NCBI GenBank assembly: GCA_025350745.1
Contig: JANXXG010000355.1
Coordinates: forward strand, 1-9,313
Reading direction: 5' to 3'
Source of the DNA: Chloroflexota bacterium
Lineage (GTDB): Bacteria > Chloroflexota > Limnocylindria > P2-11E
DNA: 9,313 nt
The position numbers and the translations under genes were made by a program. This document shows, one piece after another, positions 1-6,088 of the stretch (its first letter is position 1; each line of letters opens with the position of its first letter). Below the pieces are notes generated by a model. It made no database searches. It saw only the letters and a program-made list of their open reading frames with translations, and had not been told where the DNA came from.

Positions 1-916
1 AGATCTGGGGGTCGACGACGGTATGCAGGAACGACTCGAACAGGTTCATCGGATCGTCGTCGATCGCCGCGGCCTTCGTCGCGAGCGTGACCGCCTGACC
101 ATTGACCTGGACCGTCCGCCCGTCGATCTTCGCGAGCAGATCCGGAACATCGCGCGCGAGGAGATCAACGACCTTGATCCGGAGCGCTTCGTCGTCACGG
201 ATGCTCACGCTCTTGCGGACGGCGTCCTCCGCCCACTGCTCGTTGCGCCCGCGCGCTTTTGCGATCTTCGTGATCTGGGCGGCAGCGTCGTTCTCAGCCT
301 TCAATCGAAGGTCGCCCTGGATGTCGCCACCCGAGCTGTCGACGGGGTGGGCAGCGCCGATGTTCGTTGCCGGCGCCATCGCCGCGATCGTCCCGGCCAT
401 CGTGATGAACGTGCCCGCCGAGGCGGCGCGCGCGCCCGACGGCGCGACAAAGGTGACCACTGGAAGCGGGGCGTTGAGGAAGGCCGTGGTGATCCGGTAG
501 GTCGAGTCGATGAGCCCGCCCGGCGTATTGATGACGAAGACGACCGCCGGCGCCCCTGCGGCCTGCGCGTCCGAGATCACGCGATCGACGTAGCGCGCGG
601 TGATCGGGTTGATCGCGTCTTCGATGTGACCGACGACCACCGGCGCGCCCGGAGCCGCACGCGCTACGGGTCCCAGACGAGCCCCGCTCGCGACCGACGC
701 GACCTTCGTGAGATCGGTCTGGCCGAGAAGCGCACCGCCCGCGCCCAGGGTGATGAGCACGACGGCGACGGCGAGCTGGAACGTGAATCCACGCTCCGCC
801 CGCGATCCCAGTCGGGCCGCGAGGCGCGACGACGCGAACGGCGTCTCGCGGACGCGCTGCGTATCGATCGCCCGCCCCAGCGCCACGCCCAGGTCATCCT
901 GACCGCGCTCGTTCAC
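1..916 (-). CDS. Membrane-anchored NfeD/ClpP-class serine protease with cytoplasmic N-terminal tail (C-terminus beyond window)
   Basis: Reading leftwards from GTG 916-914, the frame stays open for 305 codons and leaves the window. Residues 1-43 are a basic tail with no recognised domain. Residues 44-65 form one hydrophobic membrane segment (FTFQLAVAVVLITLGAGGAL). Residues about 93-285 match the NfeD-type ClpP-fold protease (membrane-bound serine protease, as in Pyrococcus PH1510). Visible motifs are NTPGG (130-134), PSGARAASAGTF with the nucleophile candidate Ser166, and GAAHPV (187-192). Lys206 lies 40 residues after the Ser, close to the Ser-Lys dyad spacing of PH1510. The last residues (NLFESFLHTVVDP) resemble the lead-in to the membrane domain of long NfeD proteins, so more domains probably follow. 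Arginines at 31, 35, 39 and 42 predict an N-in topology, with the protease outside. The GTG overlaps the sigma factor TGA (GTGA), implying translational coupling. I infer that the tail may act as the anti-sigma part. Confidence 0.86.
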   Translation of the reverse strand, partial: MNERGQDDLGVALGRAIDTQRVRETPFASSRLAARLGSRAERGFTFQLAVAVVLITLGAGGALLGQTDLTKVASVASGARLGPVARAAPGAPVVVGHIEDAINPITARYVDRVISDAQAAGAPAVVFVINTPGGLIDSTYRITTAFLNAPLPVVTFVAPSGARAASAGTFITMAGTIAAMAPATNIGAAHPVDSSGGDIQGDLRLKAENDAAAQITKIAKARGRNEQWAEDAVRKSVSIRDDEALRIKVVDLLARDVPDLLAKIDGRTVQVNGQAVTLATKAAAIDDDPMNLFESFLHTVVDPQI

Positions 917-1410
917 GGTCGCAGCGCTCCGCGGACCAGTTGCCCGGCGGCGTGCGCGGCCCGAAGCCTGCCGAGGGCCTGCGCGAGCGTCGCTCCGACC
1001 GTCCCGCCCTTGATCCCGAAGGCCTTCGAGATCTCCGCGTACGTCTGGTCGTAGTAATAGCGGGCGACGACGATGGCCCGCTGGCGCTCGGTGAGCCGGC
1101 GGAGCGCGACCAGCAGATCTGCTCGCTCGACCGCGAAGTCGACCTCGTTGCCCGTGCTTGGGAGTGTCTCCACAAGCACGTCGCTCATCCGGCGGCGCCG
1201 GTCGTGAAAGAGGACGCGGGTCGCGACGACGAGCAGCCACGCCCCAGGCCGCTCCAGCGAAGCCAGACCCTGCTTGTAGCCGCGCACGAACGCCTCCTGG
1301 ACCGCGTCCTCCGCGGCTCCTTCGTCACCGCCGATCGCGAGGAGCGCACGGAGCAGCCGGGGATACTCGCGCTCGTAGAGGGCTTCCCAGGCTGCGCTGT
1401 CGCCGTTCAC
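913..1410 (-). CDS. ECF RNA polymerase sigma factor, SigE-like
   Basis: A small sigma-70 family protein with only regions 2 and 4. Region 2 spans about residues 8-75: EDAVQEAFVRGY is the core-binding/-10 segment, and GAWLLVVATRVLFHDRRRR is the region 2.4 end. Region 4 spans about 98-150: LTERQRAIVVARYYYDQTYAEI leads into the helix-turn-helix GIKGGTVGATLAQALGRLR, which would bind the -35 element. I chose GTG 1410 (165 aa) because AGGGGGA lies 5 bases upstream. An in-frame ATG at 1446 would give 177 aa but has no convincing ribosome binding site. The next gene starts inside this stop codon and encodes a membrane protease with a cytoplasmic tail. ECF factors are usually held by a co-transcribed membrane anti-sigma protein, so the partner gene is the candidate regulator. 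No SnoaL or other C-terminal extension is present. Confidence 0.92.
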   Translation of the reverse strand: MNGDSAAWEALYEREYPRLLRALLAIGGDEGAAEDAVQEAFVRGYKQGLASLERPGAWLLVVATRVLFHDRRRRMSDVLVETLPSTGNEVDFAVERADLLVALRRLTERQRAIVVARYYYDQTYAEISKAFGIKGGTVGATLAQALGRLRAAHAAGQLVRGALRP

Positions 1411-1415
1411 GGCCT

Positions 1416-1422
1416 TCCCCCT
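1416..1422 (-). promoter_or_regulatory. Ribosome binding site of the ECF sigma factor
   Basis: On the minus strand AGGGGGA sits 5 bases before GTG 1410-1408. This is a near-ideal Shine-Dalgarno and decides in favour of the internal GTG over the ATG at 1446. Confidence 0.6.
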
Positions 1423-1452
1423 AACGAGCCGCGCGTGGGGCCCCATCTTTAG

Positions 1453-1480
1453 GCGCCTGCGGCGGACGCGCCGGAGGCGC
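1453..1480. promoter_or_regulatory. GC-rich hairpin in the divergent spacer upstream of the sigma factor
   Basis: GCGCCT (1453-1458), G, CGGCG (1460-1464), loop GACG, CGCCG (1469-1473), G, AGGCGC (1475-1480). The arms pair over 11 base pairs with a single G-G mismatch and a four-base loop. It lies between the divergent sigma and LMF1-family genes. On the minus strand it would fall in the sigma factor 5' leader if transcription begins further upstream. No T-run follows on either strand, so it is not a standard terminator. It could be a leader structure or an operator; the role is inference. Confidence 0.45.
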
Positions 1481-1483
1481 GGT

Positions 1484-1516
1484 GAGAACGGTGTACCACG
1501 GCGGGCTAGCGTTCTC
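1484..1516. repeat. 7-bp inverted repeat GAGAACG/CGTTCTC, possible divergent operator or promoter element
   Basis: GAGAACG at 1484-1490 and CGTTCTC at 1510-1516 are perfect inverted copies with 19 bases between them, placed in the spacer between two divergent genes. GAAC and CGTT are the usual -35 and -10 flavours of ECF-type promoters, and the symmetry would put the same pair on both strands. The gap from GAAC to CGTT is 20 bases, longer than typical for ECF promoters, so an operator for a dimeric regulator is an equal possibility. TAGCGT (1507-1512) could also serve as a -10 for the rightward gene. Confidence 0.3.
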
Positions 1517-1519
1517 GAT

Positions 1520-2956
1520 CTGAGCTGGCTGGAGGCGCCCGACTACTGGCTGGCGCGCCTGGTGATCGAGCGCGGTCTCGGCGCGGTGTACGGGATCGCG
1601 TTCCTGGTGGCGCTCCGTCAGTTCACGCCGCTCCTGGGCGAACGGGGCCTGCTCCCCGTCCCCACCTTCGTGCGGCAGGTGCCGTTCCGGGCGTCACCGA
1701 GCCTGTTCCATGTCCGCTACTCGGACCGCCTGCTCCGGGTCGTCGCCTGGACGGGCCTCGTGCTGAGCGCCGCGGTCGTCCTCGGGATCCCGGACGGATG
1801 GCCGGCGCCGATCGAGATGCTTGTGTGGCTCGTGCTCTGGGCGCTCTACCTCTCCATCGTCAACGTGGGCCAGACCTTCTATAGCTTCGGCTGGGAGACG
1901 CTGCTCCTCGAAGCGGGCTTCCTCGCGATCTTCCTTGGCCCCGCATGGACCACGCCGACGCTGCCGCTCGTCTACCTGATGCGCTGGCTCGTCTTCCGGC
2001 TGGAGTTCGGCGCCGGCCTCATCAAGATGCGCGGCGATCGGTGCTGGCGCGACCTCACCTGCCTCTACTACCACCACGAGACCCAGCCGATGCCGAACCC
2101 GCTGAGCTGGTACTTCCACCACCTTCCGATGCGTCTGCATCGGGTCGAGGTGCTCGGCAACCACGCCGCGCAGCTCATCGTGCCGTGGCTGCTCTTCGCG
2201 CCCCAGCCGGTCGCGAGCTTCGCCGGCCTGGCCATCATCGTCACGCAGTCGTGGCTCCTCCTCAGCGGCAACTTTGCGTGGCTCAACGTCATCACGATCG
2301 TCCTCGCGTTCTCCGCGTTCGATGACGCGGCGCTCGGCCACGTCCTGCAGATCGCGCGACCCGCCCTTGAGCTGCCAATCGGCTCGGCGGTCACCGTCGT
2401 CGCGTTCACCGGCCTCGTCCTGATCCTCAGCTACCGGCCGGCGAAGAACCTCCTCTCGTCCGAGCAGCTGATGAACTCGAGCTTCGAGCCGCTCCACCTG
2501 GTGAACAGCTACGGCGCGTTCGGGAGCGTCACCAAACGGCGCTACGAGGTCATCATCGAGGGCACGGCTGATCCGGCGCCCGGTCGCGGATCCGTCTGGC
2601 GCGAGTACGAGTTCAAGGCGAAGCCCGGCGACGTCAGGCGGCGGCCACCGCAGTACGCGCCGTACCACCTGCGGCTCGATTGGCTGATGTGGTTCGCCGC
2701 GTTCTCGACGCCGGCGTACCACGACTGGTTCGTGCCCTTGTTGGTGCGGCTTCTCGAGAACGATCAGCCGACGTTGCGACTGATGGCGCGGAACCCGTTC
2801 CCGGACACGGCGCCGTTCGCCGTTCGCGCGCAGCTGTATCTGTACCGGTTCACGACGCCCGCCGAGCGGCGCGAGAGCGGAGCCTTCTGGCATCGCACGC
2901 ACGTGCGCCAGTACGCGGCCGCGATCAGCCTGCCGCCGAAAAGCTCCTCCGGTTGA
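1520..2956 (+). CDS. LMF1-family (lipase maturation factor-like) multi-pass membrane protein
   Basis: A polytopic membrane protein of the lipase maturation factor family. In vertebrates LMF1 helps fold lipases in the ER; the bacterial role is not established. Family signatures seen are YWLARLVIERGL near the N-terminus, GERGLLPVP, a NVGQTFYSFGWETLLLEAGF helix, and the strongly conserved stretch from RWLVFRLEFGAGLIKMRGD through CWRDLTCLYYHHETQP to PLSWYFHHLP. These are followed by three or four more hydrophobic helices. The C-terminal third is soluble (NSYGAFGSVTKRRYEVIIEG, then HLRLDWLMWFAAF). The first ordinary start in frame is GTG 1562, but conserved residues (YWLAR) lie upstream of it. No ATG, GTG or TTG exists between the previous in-frame stop at 1054 and 1562. 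I therefore place the start tentatively at CTG 1520 (about 478 aa), possibly on a leaderless transcript. The next gene begins 45 bases after the stop and may be co-transcribed. Confidence 0.88.
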   Translation: MSWLEAPDYWLARLVIERGLGAVYGIAFLVALRQFTPLLGERGLLPVPTFVRQVPFRASPSLFHVRYSDRLLRVVAWTGLVLSAAVVLGIPDGWPAPIEMLVWLVLWALYLSIVNVGQTFYSFGWETLLLEAGFLAIFLGPAWTTPTLPLVYLMRWLVFRLEFGAGLIKMRGDRCWRDLTCLYYHHETQPMPNPLSWYFHHLPMRLHRVEVLGNHAAQLIVPWLLFAPQPVASFAGLAIIVTQSWLLLSGNFAWLNVITIVLAFSAFDDAALGHVLQIARPALELPIGSAVTVVAFTGLVLILSYRPAKNLLSSEQLMNSSFEPLHLVNSYGAFGSVTKRRYEVIIEGTADPAPGRGSVWREYEFKAKPGDVRRRPPQYAPYHLRLDWLMWFAAFSTPAYHDWFVPLLVRLLENDQPTLRLMARNPFPDTAPFAVRAQLYLYRFTTPAERRESGAFWHRTHVRQYAAAISLPPKSSSG

Positions 2957-2968
2957 TCCGCCGGTGAC

Positions 2969-2998
2969 CGGACACGCGGCGCCCTCGAGCGTTACAAC
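2969..2998 (+). promoter_or_regulatory. Weak promoter candidate before the phosphodiester glycosidase gene
   Basis: CGGACA (2969-2974), an 18-base spacer and TACAAC (2993-2998) each match four of six bases of the -35 and -10 consensus. The -10 ends 3 bases before GTG 3002 and 6 bases before a second GTG at 3005, and no Shine-Dalgarno is visible. Together this would fit leaderless transcription. It is weak and unconfirmed. Confidence 0.2.
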
Positions 2999-3001
2999 GC
3001 C

Positions 3002-4333
3002 GTGGTGACCCATCTGCCCGGCCGCGCTCGATCGCTCGCGGCTGCGCTCGCCACCGTTCTGGTCCTGACCTCGCTCATCATCGGCCCGGCACGCGGCGGT
3101 GCGGCAGCCGTGACCTGCGCCGGCAGCACCGGACCAGGCATTCCGCCACCGGCGAGCCTGCCCGCCGGCCTCCCCGGCTTCCACGCCCAGTGGTATGGCC
3201 AAAGTGGCTACCCGACGCTGTGTCCCGGCGAACGATCCACCGCGACGGTCGCGTATTACAACGCCGGCTCGCGCGGCTGGGTCAGCGGGCGCCTCGGTGA
3301 GGTCGCGTACCTCGGCACGTGGGGGCCGGAGCCCGGCCAGGACCGCGCGACCGCCCTTGGCGGCGACGGCCAGCTCGGCTCACCCGCCACCGGGTGGCCA
3401 CGCTACAACCGCATCGCGATCCAGCCGGCGGCGTACGTCGGTCCCGGTCAGGTCGCGTGGTTCCAGTTCACGATCCAGGCACCGCTCACGCCAGGGACGT
3501 ACCGGCTCTACCTGCGGCCGCTCGTCGAAGGCGCCCAGTGGATGGAGGACTTCGGGGTCTTCTGGCTCGTGACGGTCCTCAATCCGGACGGAACGCCGCC
3601 CCCGGCCCAGACCGGCGTGTCCAGCCCCACGGGATCGAGCACCCTTGGCGTGCCGACGACCCGCGGGACGTTCACGACACATCTCATCAAGGAACGCCTC
3701 GCAGACATCACCGTCCGAACGGTCACCGCCAACTCCACGTTCTGCGCGAACGCCTGCCCGGTGAAGCCGCTCGACCAGTACGTCGCCGCCGATCACGCGT
3801 ACGCGGGGATCCACGGGACCTATATCTGCCCGCCGGACTACGCGGAGTGCGCGGGCAAGATCAACTCGTACGACTACGCGATGTACAACAGCGATCTCGC
3901 GACCTGGATCAACAAGCCGGCGCTCATCGGACAGAACGGGCTCGTCATCTTCAACGGGAAGACACCGACGTACTACCGGCGTGCGTTCGTGTACGGGCAG
4001 GGCCCCACGGCGAACGCGCCGGTCACCGCCGGGATCTCGATGTTCATGCTGCTGCTCCAGGGCGGCACGGTGCTCGACATCTCGGCCGAGCAAACGGTGA
4101 AGCAGACCGAGAAAGGGTTGAAAGGCTCGCTCGGCACGGATGGGACGTTCATCTACCTGGTGGTGGTGGACAACGCGTCCCTGCAGGAATCGCAGCTCGT
4201 CCTCCAGGCGCTCGGGGTGCAGGATGCCATCAACCTCGACGGCGGCGGCACCGCGGCGATGTGGATCGATGGCGGCTACACCGTCGGACCGGGCCGTCTC
4301 CTCCCGAACGCGATCCTGCTCACGAAGCCGTAG
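3002..4333 (+). CDS. Secreted phosphodiester glycosidase with N-terminal NBR1-like Ig domain
   Basis: A 443-aa secreted protein. Residues 8-36 form a signal peptide (basic start, LAAALATVLVLTSLIIG core, cleavage probably in the alanine-rich 30-38 stretch). Residues about 60-195 form a beta-sandwich resembling the NBR1-type Ig-like domain: YYNAGSRGWVSG, NRIAIQP, GPGQVAWFQFTIQAP, PGTYRLYLRPLVEG, WMEDFGVFW. After a Pro/Ser/Thr linker (about 197-215), residues 225-443 match the phosphodiester glycosidase domain of human NAGPA (the uncovering enzyme, which removes GlcNAc from a phosphodiester). The hallmark INLDGGGTAAMW has Asp413, and other family-like blocks are GIHGTYICPP, QNGLVIFNGK and GISMFMLLLQGG. 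Bacterial members are thought to act on extracellular or cell-surface glycan phosphodiesters; the substrate here is unknown. Paired cysteines (39/74 and others near 248-280) suggest disulfides. Start is GTG 3002 or 3005, and no ribosome binding site is visible. Its stop lies 13 bases from the opposing gene. Confidence 0.88.
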   Translation: MVTHLPGRARSLAAALATVLVLTSLIIGPARGGAAAVTCAGSTGPGIPPPASLPAGLPGFHAQWYGQSGYPTLCPGERSTATVAYYNAGSRGWVSGRLGEVAYLGTWGPEPGQDRATALGGDGQLGSPATGWPRYNRIAIQPAAYVGPGQVAWFQFTIQAPLTPGTYRLYLRPLVEGAQWMEDFGVFWLVTVLNPDGTPPPAQTGVSSPTGSSTLGVPTTRGTFTTHLIKERLADITVRTVTANSTFCANACPVKPLDQYVAADHAYAGIHGTYICPPDYAECAGKINSYDYAMYNSDLATWINKPALIGQNGLVIFNGKTPTYYRRAFVYGQGPTANAPVTAGISMFMLLLQGGTVLDISAEQTVKQTEKGLKGSLGTDGTFIYLVVVDNASLQESQLVLQALGVQDAINLDGGGTAAMWIDGGYTVGPGRLLPNAILLTKP

Positions 4334-4346
4334 TCGGCGCCGGTAC

Positions 4347-4928
4347 CTACCGCGAGCCTTCGAGGGCACGCTCGAACCGGCGATCGGGCACGAGCCACAC
4401 GACCGCGATCGTGACGTAGAGCGCGAACGCGAGCGGCGCACTGAAGAACGAAAGCGGCACGGCGACCGTGTAGACGATGAGCGAGGTCTTGCCCTTGAAG
4501 TCCCTCCCGATCGCCGTCGCCAGCGCAGAGTCGCGACCGTGCGTGCGGATCAGGGCCTGCACCAAGAGGAAGAACGCGAAGCCGGCCAGGAGCTGCAGCA
4601 GGCCGTAGAGCGCGACGGGCAAGGGCGCGAAGTCGTTCTCGCCCATCCAGCCGGTCGCGAAGGGAACGAGTGACAGCCAGAACAGCAGGTGCAGGTTGGC
4701 CCACAGCACGCCGCCGGTGACATGATCGACGGTGTGCAGCAGGTGGTGGTGATTGTTCCAGTAGACGCCGATGAAGATGAAGCTCAGGACGTAGCTCGCG
4801 AACACCGGGAGGAGCGGGAGGATGGCCGCGAGGTCGGCACCGTGCGGCACCTTCATCTCCAGGACCATGATCGTGATGATGACGGCGAGCACACCGTCGC
4901 TGAAGCTCTCGAGCCGATTCTTGGTCAC
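4347..4928 (-). CDS. TMEM175-family potassium channel (formerly DUF1211)
   Basis: A 193-aa membrane protein starting at GTG 4928-4926. The N-terminus carries the family signature RLESFSDGVLAVIITIMVLEM, with FSDG at residues 9-12 in the first pore-lining helix. Five further hydrophobic segments follow at about 35-57, 70-93, 105-125, 148-165 and 168-183, the six-helix layout and length usual for bacterial TMEM175. VYWNNHHHLL after helix 2 is also typical. Bacterial TMEM175 proteins form tetrameric potassium-selective channels with a hydrophobic isoleucine/leucine constriction rather than a TVGYG filter. The start overlaps the stop of the upstream lipoprotein gene as GTGA, so the two are probably translationally coupled. 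A longer reading from ATG 5123 would merely read the neighbouring gene out of frame. No terminator was seen in the 13 bases to the converging gene. Confidence 0.9.
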   Translation of the reverse strand: MTKNRLESFSDGVLAVIITIMVLEMKVPHGADLAAILPLLPVFASYVLSFIFIGVYWNNHHHLLHTVDHVTGGVLWANLHLLFWLSLVPFATGWMGENDFAPLPVALYGLLQLLAGFAFFLLVQALIRTHGRDSALATAIGRDFKGKTSLIVYTVAVPLSFFSAPLAFALYVTIAVVWLVPDRRFERALEGSR

Positions 4929-6073
4929 CCGATCTGGACCTTGCCCTCGCGGTCGGGAGGGTTGGCGAAGTCCGCGTCGTCCACGATGATCACGAACATG
5001 CCGTCCCAGTGCGGCTTCGGATAGACCTTGTCGTTGCGGTCGACGTCGTGCACCTTGCCGTCCGAGCTGAACACGATGCTCCCCTTGTAGGCATCGCGGA
5101 ACCACCAGTCGTCGGCGTACCAATCGGCGATGGCGACCGTCGCTCCGGTCTGGAAGTCCGCGGAGCGGGACTTGTCGGGCCGGTGCTTCGCTGTCAGCGG
5201 GTCCAGGTCCCCGCGTTGGGGATCTTCGACGATGAGCGCGGTGATACGCGTTGCCGGATCGGCGTTCGAGATCCCGAGCGACCCCGTGTACCCGGTGATG
5301 ACCGGCGCATGCTGGCCGGCCAGGCTCAGCGCGATGACCGGCTTGCCCGAGCGCGCCAGCCAGTAGACCGCCGCGCGGGTCGCGGCCTCGCGGGTCGGGA
5401 ACCGGTAGTAGTGGTATCGGTTCGTCGGCTCCAGGGCGGTGATGACCGAGGCGATCGCCGCGGGATCGAGACCGGGGTCGGCGCTCTTGTTCAGCGGCTT
5501 CCCGCGCGTCTGAACGGCCTTCGCATTCGCGATGTCACGTCCCGTCGTGAACGTTTGGATGATCCGAACGCTCGCTGCGGCGCAGAGGAGCGCCTCGCCG
5601 TTCGGATCCTCGAACTCGGTGAACCACGGCACCGCGCTCAATCGCTCGTTCATGGTCCGGACGTTCCGGACCGCGCGGATCCGCTGGCTCTGGCTCGATG
5701 TGCCGGTCAGCTCGATCCGAAGATCGGTCGACGCTGGCATCAAGCCCTCGCAGCGGTACGAGCCCGACCGCTTCTCCGCGTCGATCGTGACGCTGCATGG
5801 GAACGGGGGCTCCGGTGTAACGAGCAGTTGCACGTCGAGGAGCGGCGCGGTCGACGACCACTGCCCGGCCACGTAACGAGCGGCCTGAGACGAGTCCTTC
5901 GGCGGCTCGAACACGATCGCTGCGGCCGGTGGCGTGGCGCTCCGGGGACGTGACGCGGACGGGCCCGCGCTGGCTTGAGATGGCGCATCGACGGACGATC
6001 CACAAGCGGCGGCAGCGACCGCGCAGACGACCACCAGGACCATGCCGCGCACCATCATTCGTTCGGCGCCCAT
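4925..6073 (-). CDS. Lipoprotein with probable C39-like (papain-fold) cysteine peptidase domain
   Basis: A 382-aa predicted lipoprotein. The ATG at 6073 is supported by AAGGGA 9 bases upstream. Residues 6-24 form a signal peptide ending in VAAAAC, so Cys24 is the likely lipidated residue, although the lipobox lacks the usual Leu at -3. A low-complexity Ala/Ser/Pro linker runs to about 52. Residues 53-140 form an uncharacterised beta-rich region with two cysteines (93, 108) that may pair. Residues about 148-375 resemble C39-family peptidases: LLCAAASV (Cys164) followed by a helix, GQHAPVITGY (His255) and VEDPQRG (Asp284) fit a Cys-His-Asp order. I infer the triad from spacing and local pattern, not alignment, and the normal Gln before the Cys is not clear. 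The stop overlaps the start of the TMEM175 channel gene. The protein would sit outside the membrane beside that channel. Confidence 0.72.
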   Translation of the reverse strand: MGAERMMVRGMVLVVVCAVAAAACGSSVDAPSQASAGPSASRPRSATPPAAAIVFEPPKDSSQAARYVAGQWSSTAPLLDVQLLVTPEPPFPCSVTIDAEKRSGSYRCEGLMPASTDLRIELTGTSSQSQRIRAVRNVRTMNERLSAVPWFTEFEDPNGEALLCAAASVRIIQTFTTGRDIANAKAVQTRGKPLNKSADPGLDPAAIASVITALEPTNRYHYYRFPTREAATRAAVYWLARSGKPVIALSLAGQHAPVITGYTGSLGISNADPATRITALIVEDPQRGDLDPLTAKHRPDKSRSADFQTGATVAIADWYADDWWFRDAYKGSIVFSSDGKVHDVDRNDKVYPKPHWDGMFVIIVDDADFANPPDREGKVQIG

Positions 6074-6076
6074 AAT
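6071..6076 (+). promoter_or_regulatory. Possible -10 element for aroA
   Basis: CATAAT matches five of six bases of the -10 consensus and ends 10 bases before TTG 6087. No convincing -35 box lies 17-18 bases upstream (CGCACC or GCGCAC). On the other strand these bases carry the lipoprotein ATG. Tentative. Confidence 0.2.
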
Positions 6077-6082
6077 CGCTTG

Positions 6083-6088
6083 TCCCTT
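6083..6088 (-). promoter_or_regulatory. Ribosome binding site of the C39-like lipoprotein
   Basis: On the minus strand AAGGGA is followed after 9 bases by ATG 6073-6071. This fixes the start just before the signal peptide and argues against an extension to 6193, which would read through the aroA coding region. The same bases overlap the TTG start candidate of aroA on the other strand. Confidence 0.5.

Noticed and set aside
23..1054. Long plus-strand open frame (343 codons) over the left region
   Set aside because: Its product is a low-complexity Arg/Asp-rich sequence with no family resemblance. The minus strand in the same place gives a clear NfeD protease and sigma factor, so this is a GC-driven shadow.
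1453..1480. Intergenic hairpin considered as a transcription terminator
   Set aside because: It lies between two divergent 5' ends, where no transcript needs to end, and has no T-run on either side.
2961..2971. Palindrome CCGGTGACCGG between the LMF1-family and glycosidase genes
   Set aside because: Only five base pairs each side of one base, with no room for a loop. Expected by chance in sequence this rich in GC.
1694..3202. Long minus-strand open frame (502 codons) opposite the LMF1-family gene
   Set aside because: The sequence is rich in Arg, Glu and Gly with no recognisable motif and spans two clearly coding plus-strand genes. It is an antisense shadow.
3319..4441. Long frames on both strands over the phosphodiester glycosidase gene (3319-4419 plus, 3380-4441 minus)
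   Set aside because: Both are Arg-rich and motif-free, while the frame at 3002-4333 carries signal peptide, Ig and catalytic motifs.
4929..5123. N-terminal extension of the TMEM175 channel to an ATG at 5123
   Set aside because: The 65 extra residues are Arg-rich and encoded by the other gene in a different frame. GTG 4928 begins exactly at the family N-terminus.
5009..5953. Plus-strand frame of 314 codons opposite the C39-like lipoprotein
   Set aside because: Composition is dominated by Arg, Asp and Val as in other shadows, with no start signal. The minus strand has a ribosome binding site, lipobox and peptidase-like motifs.
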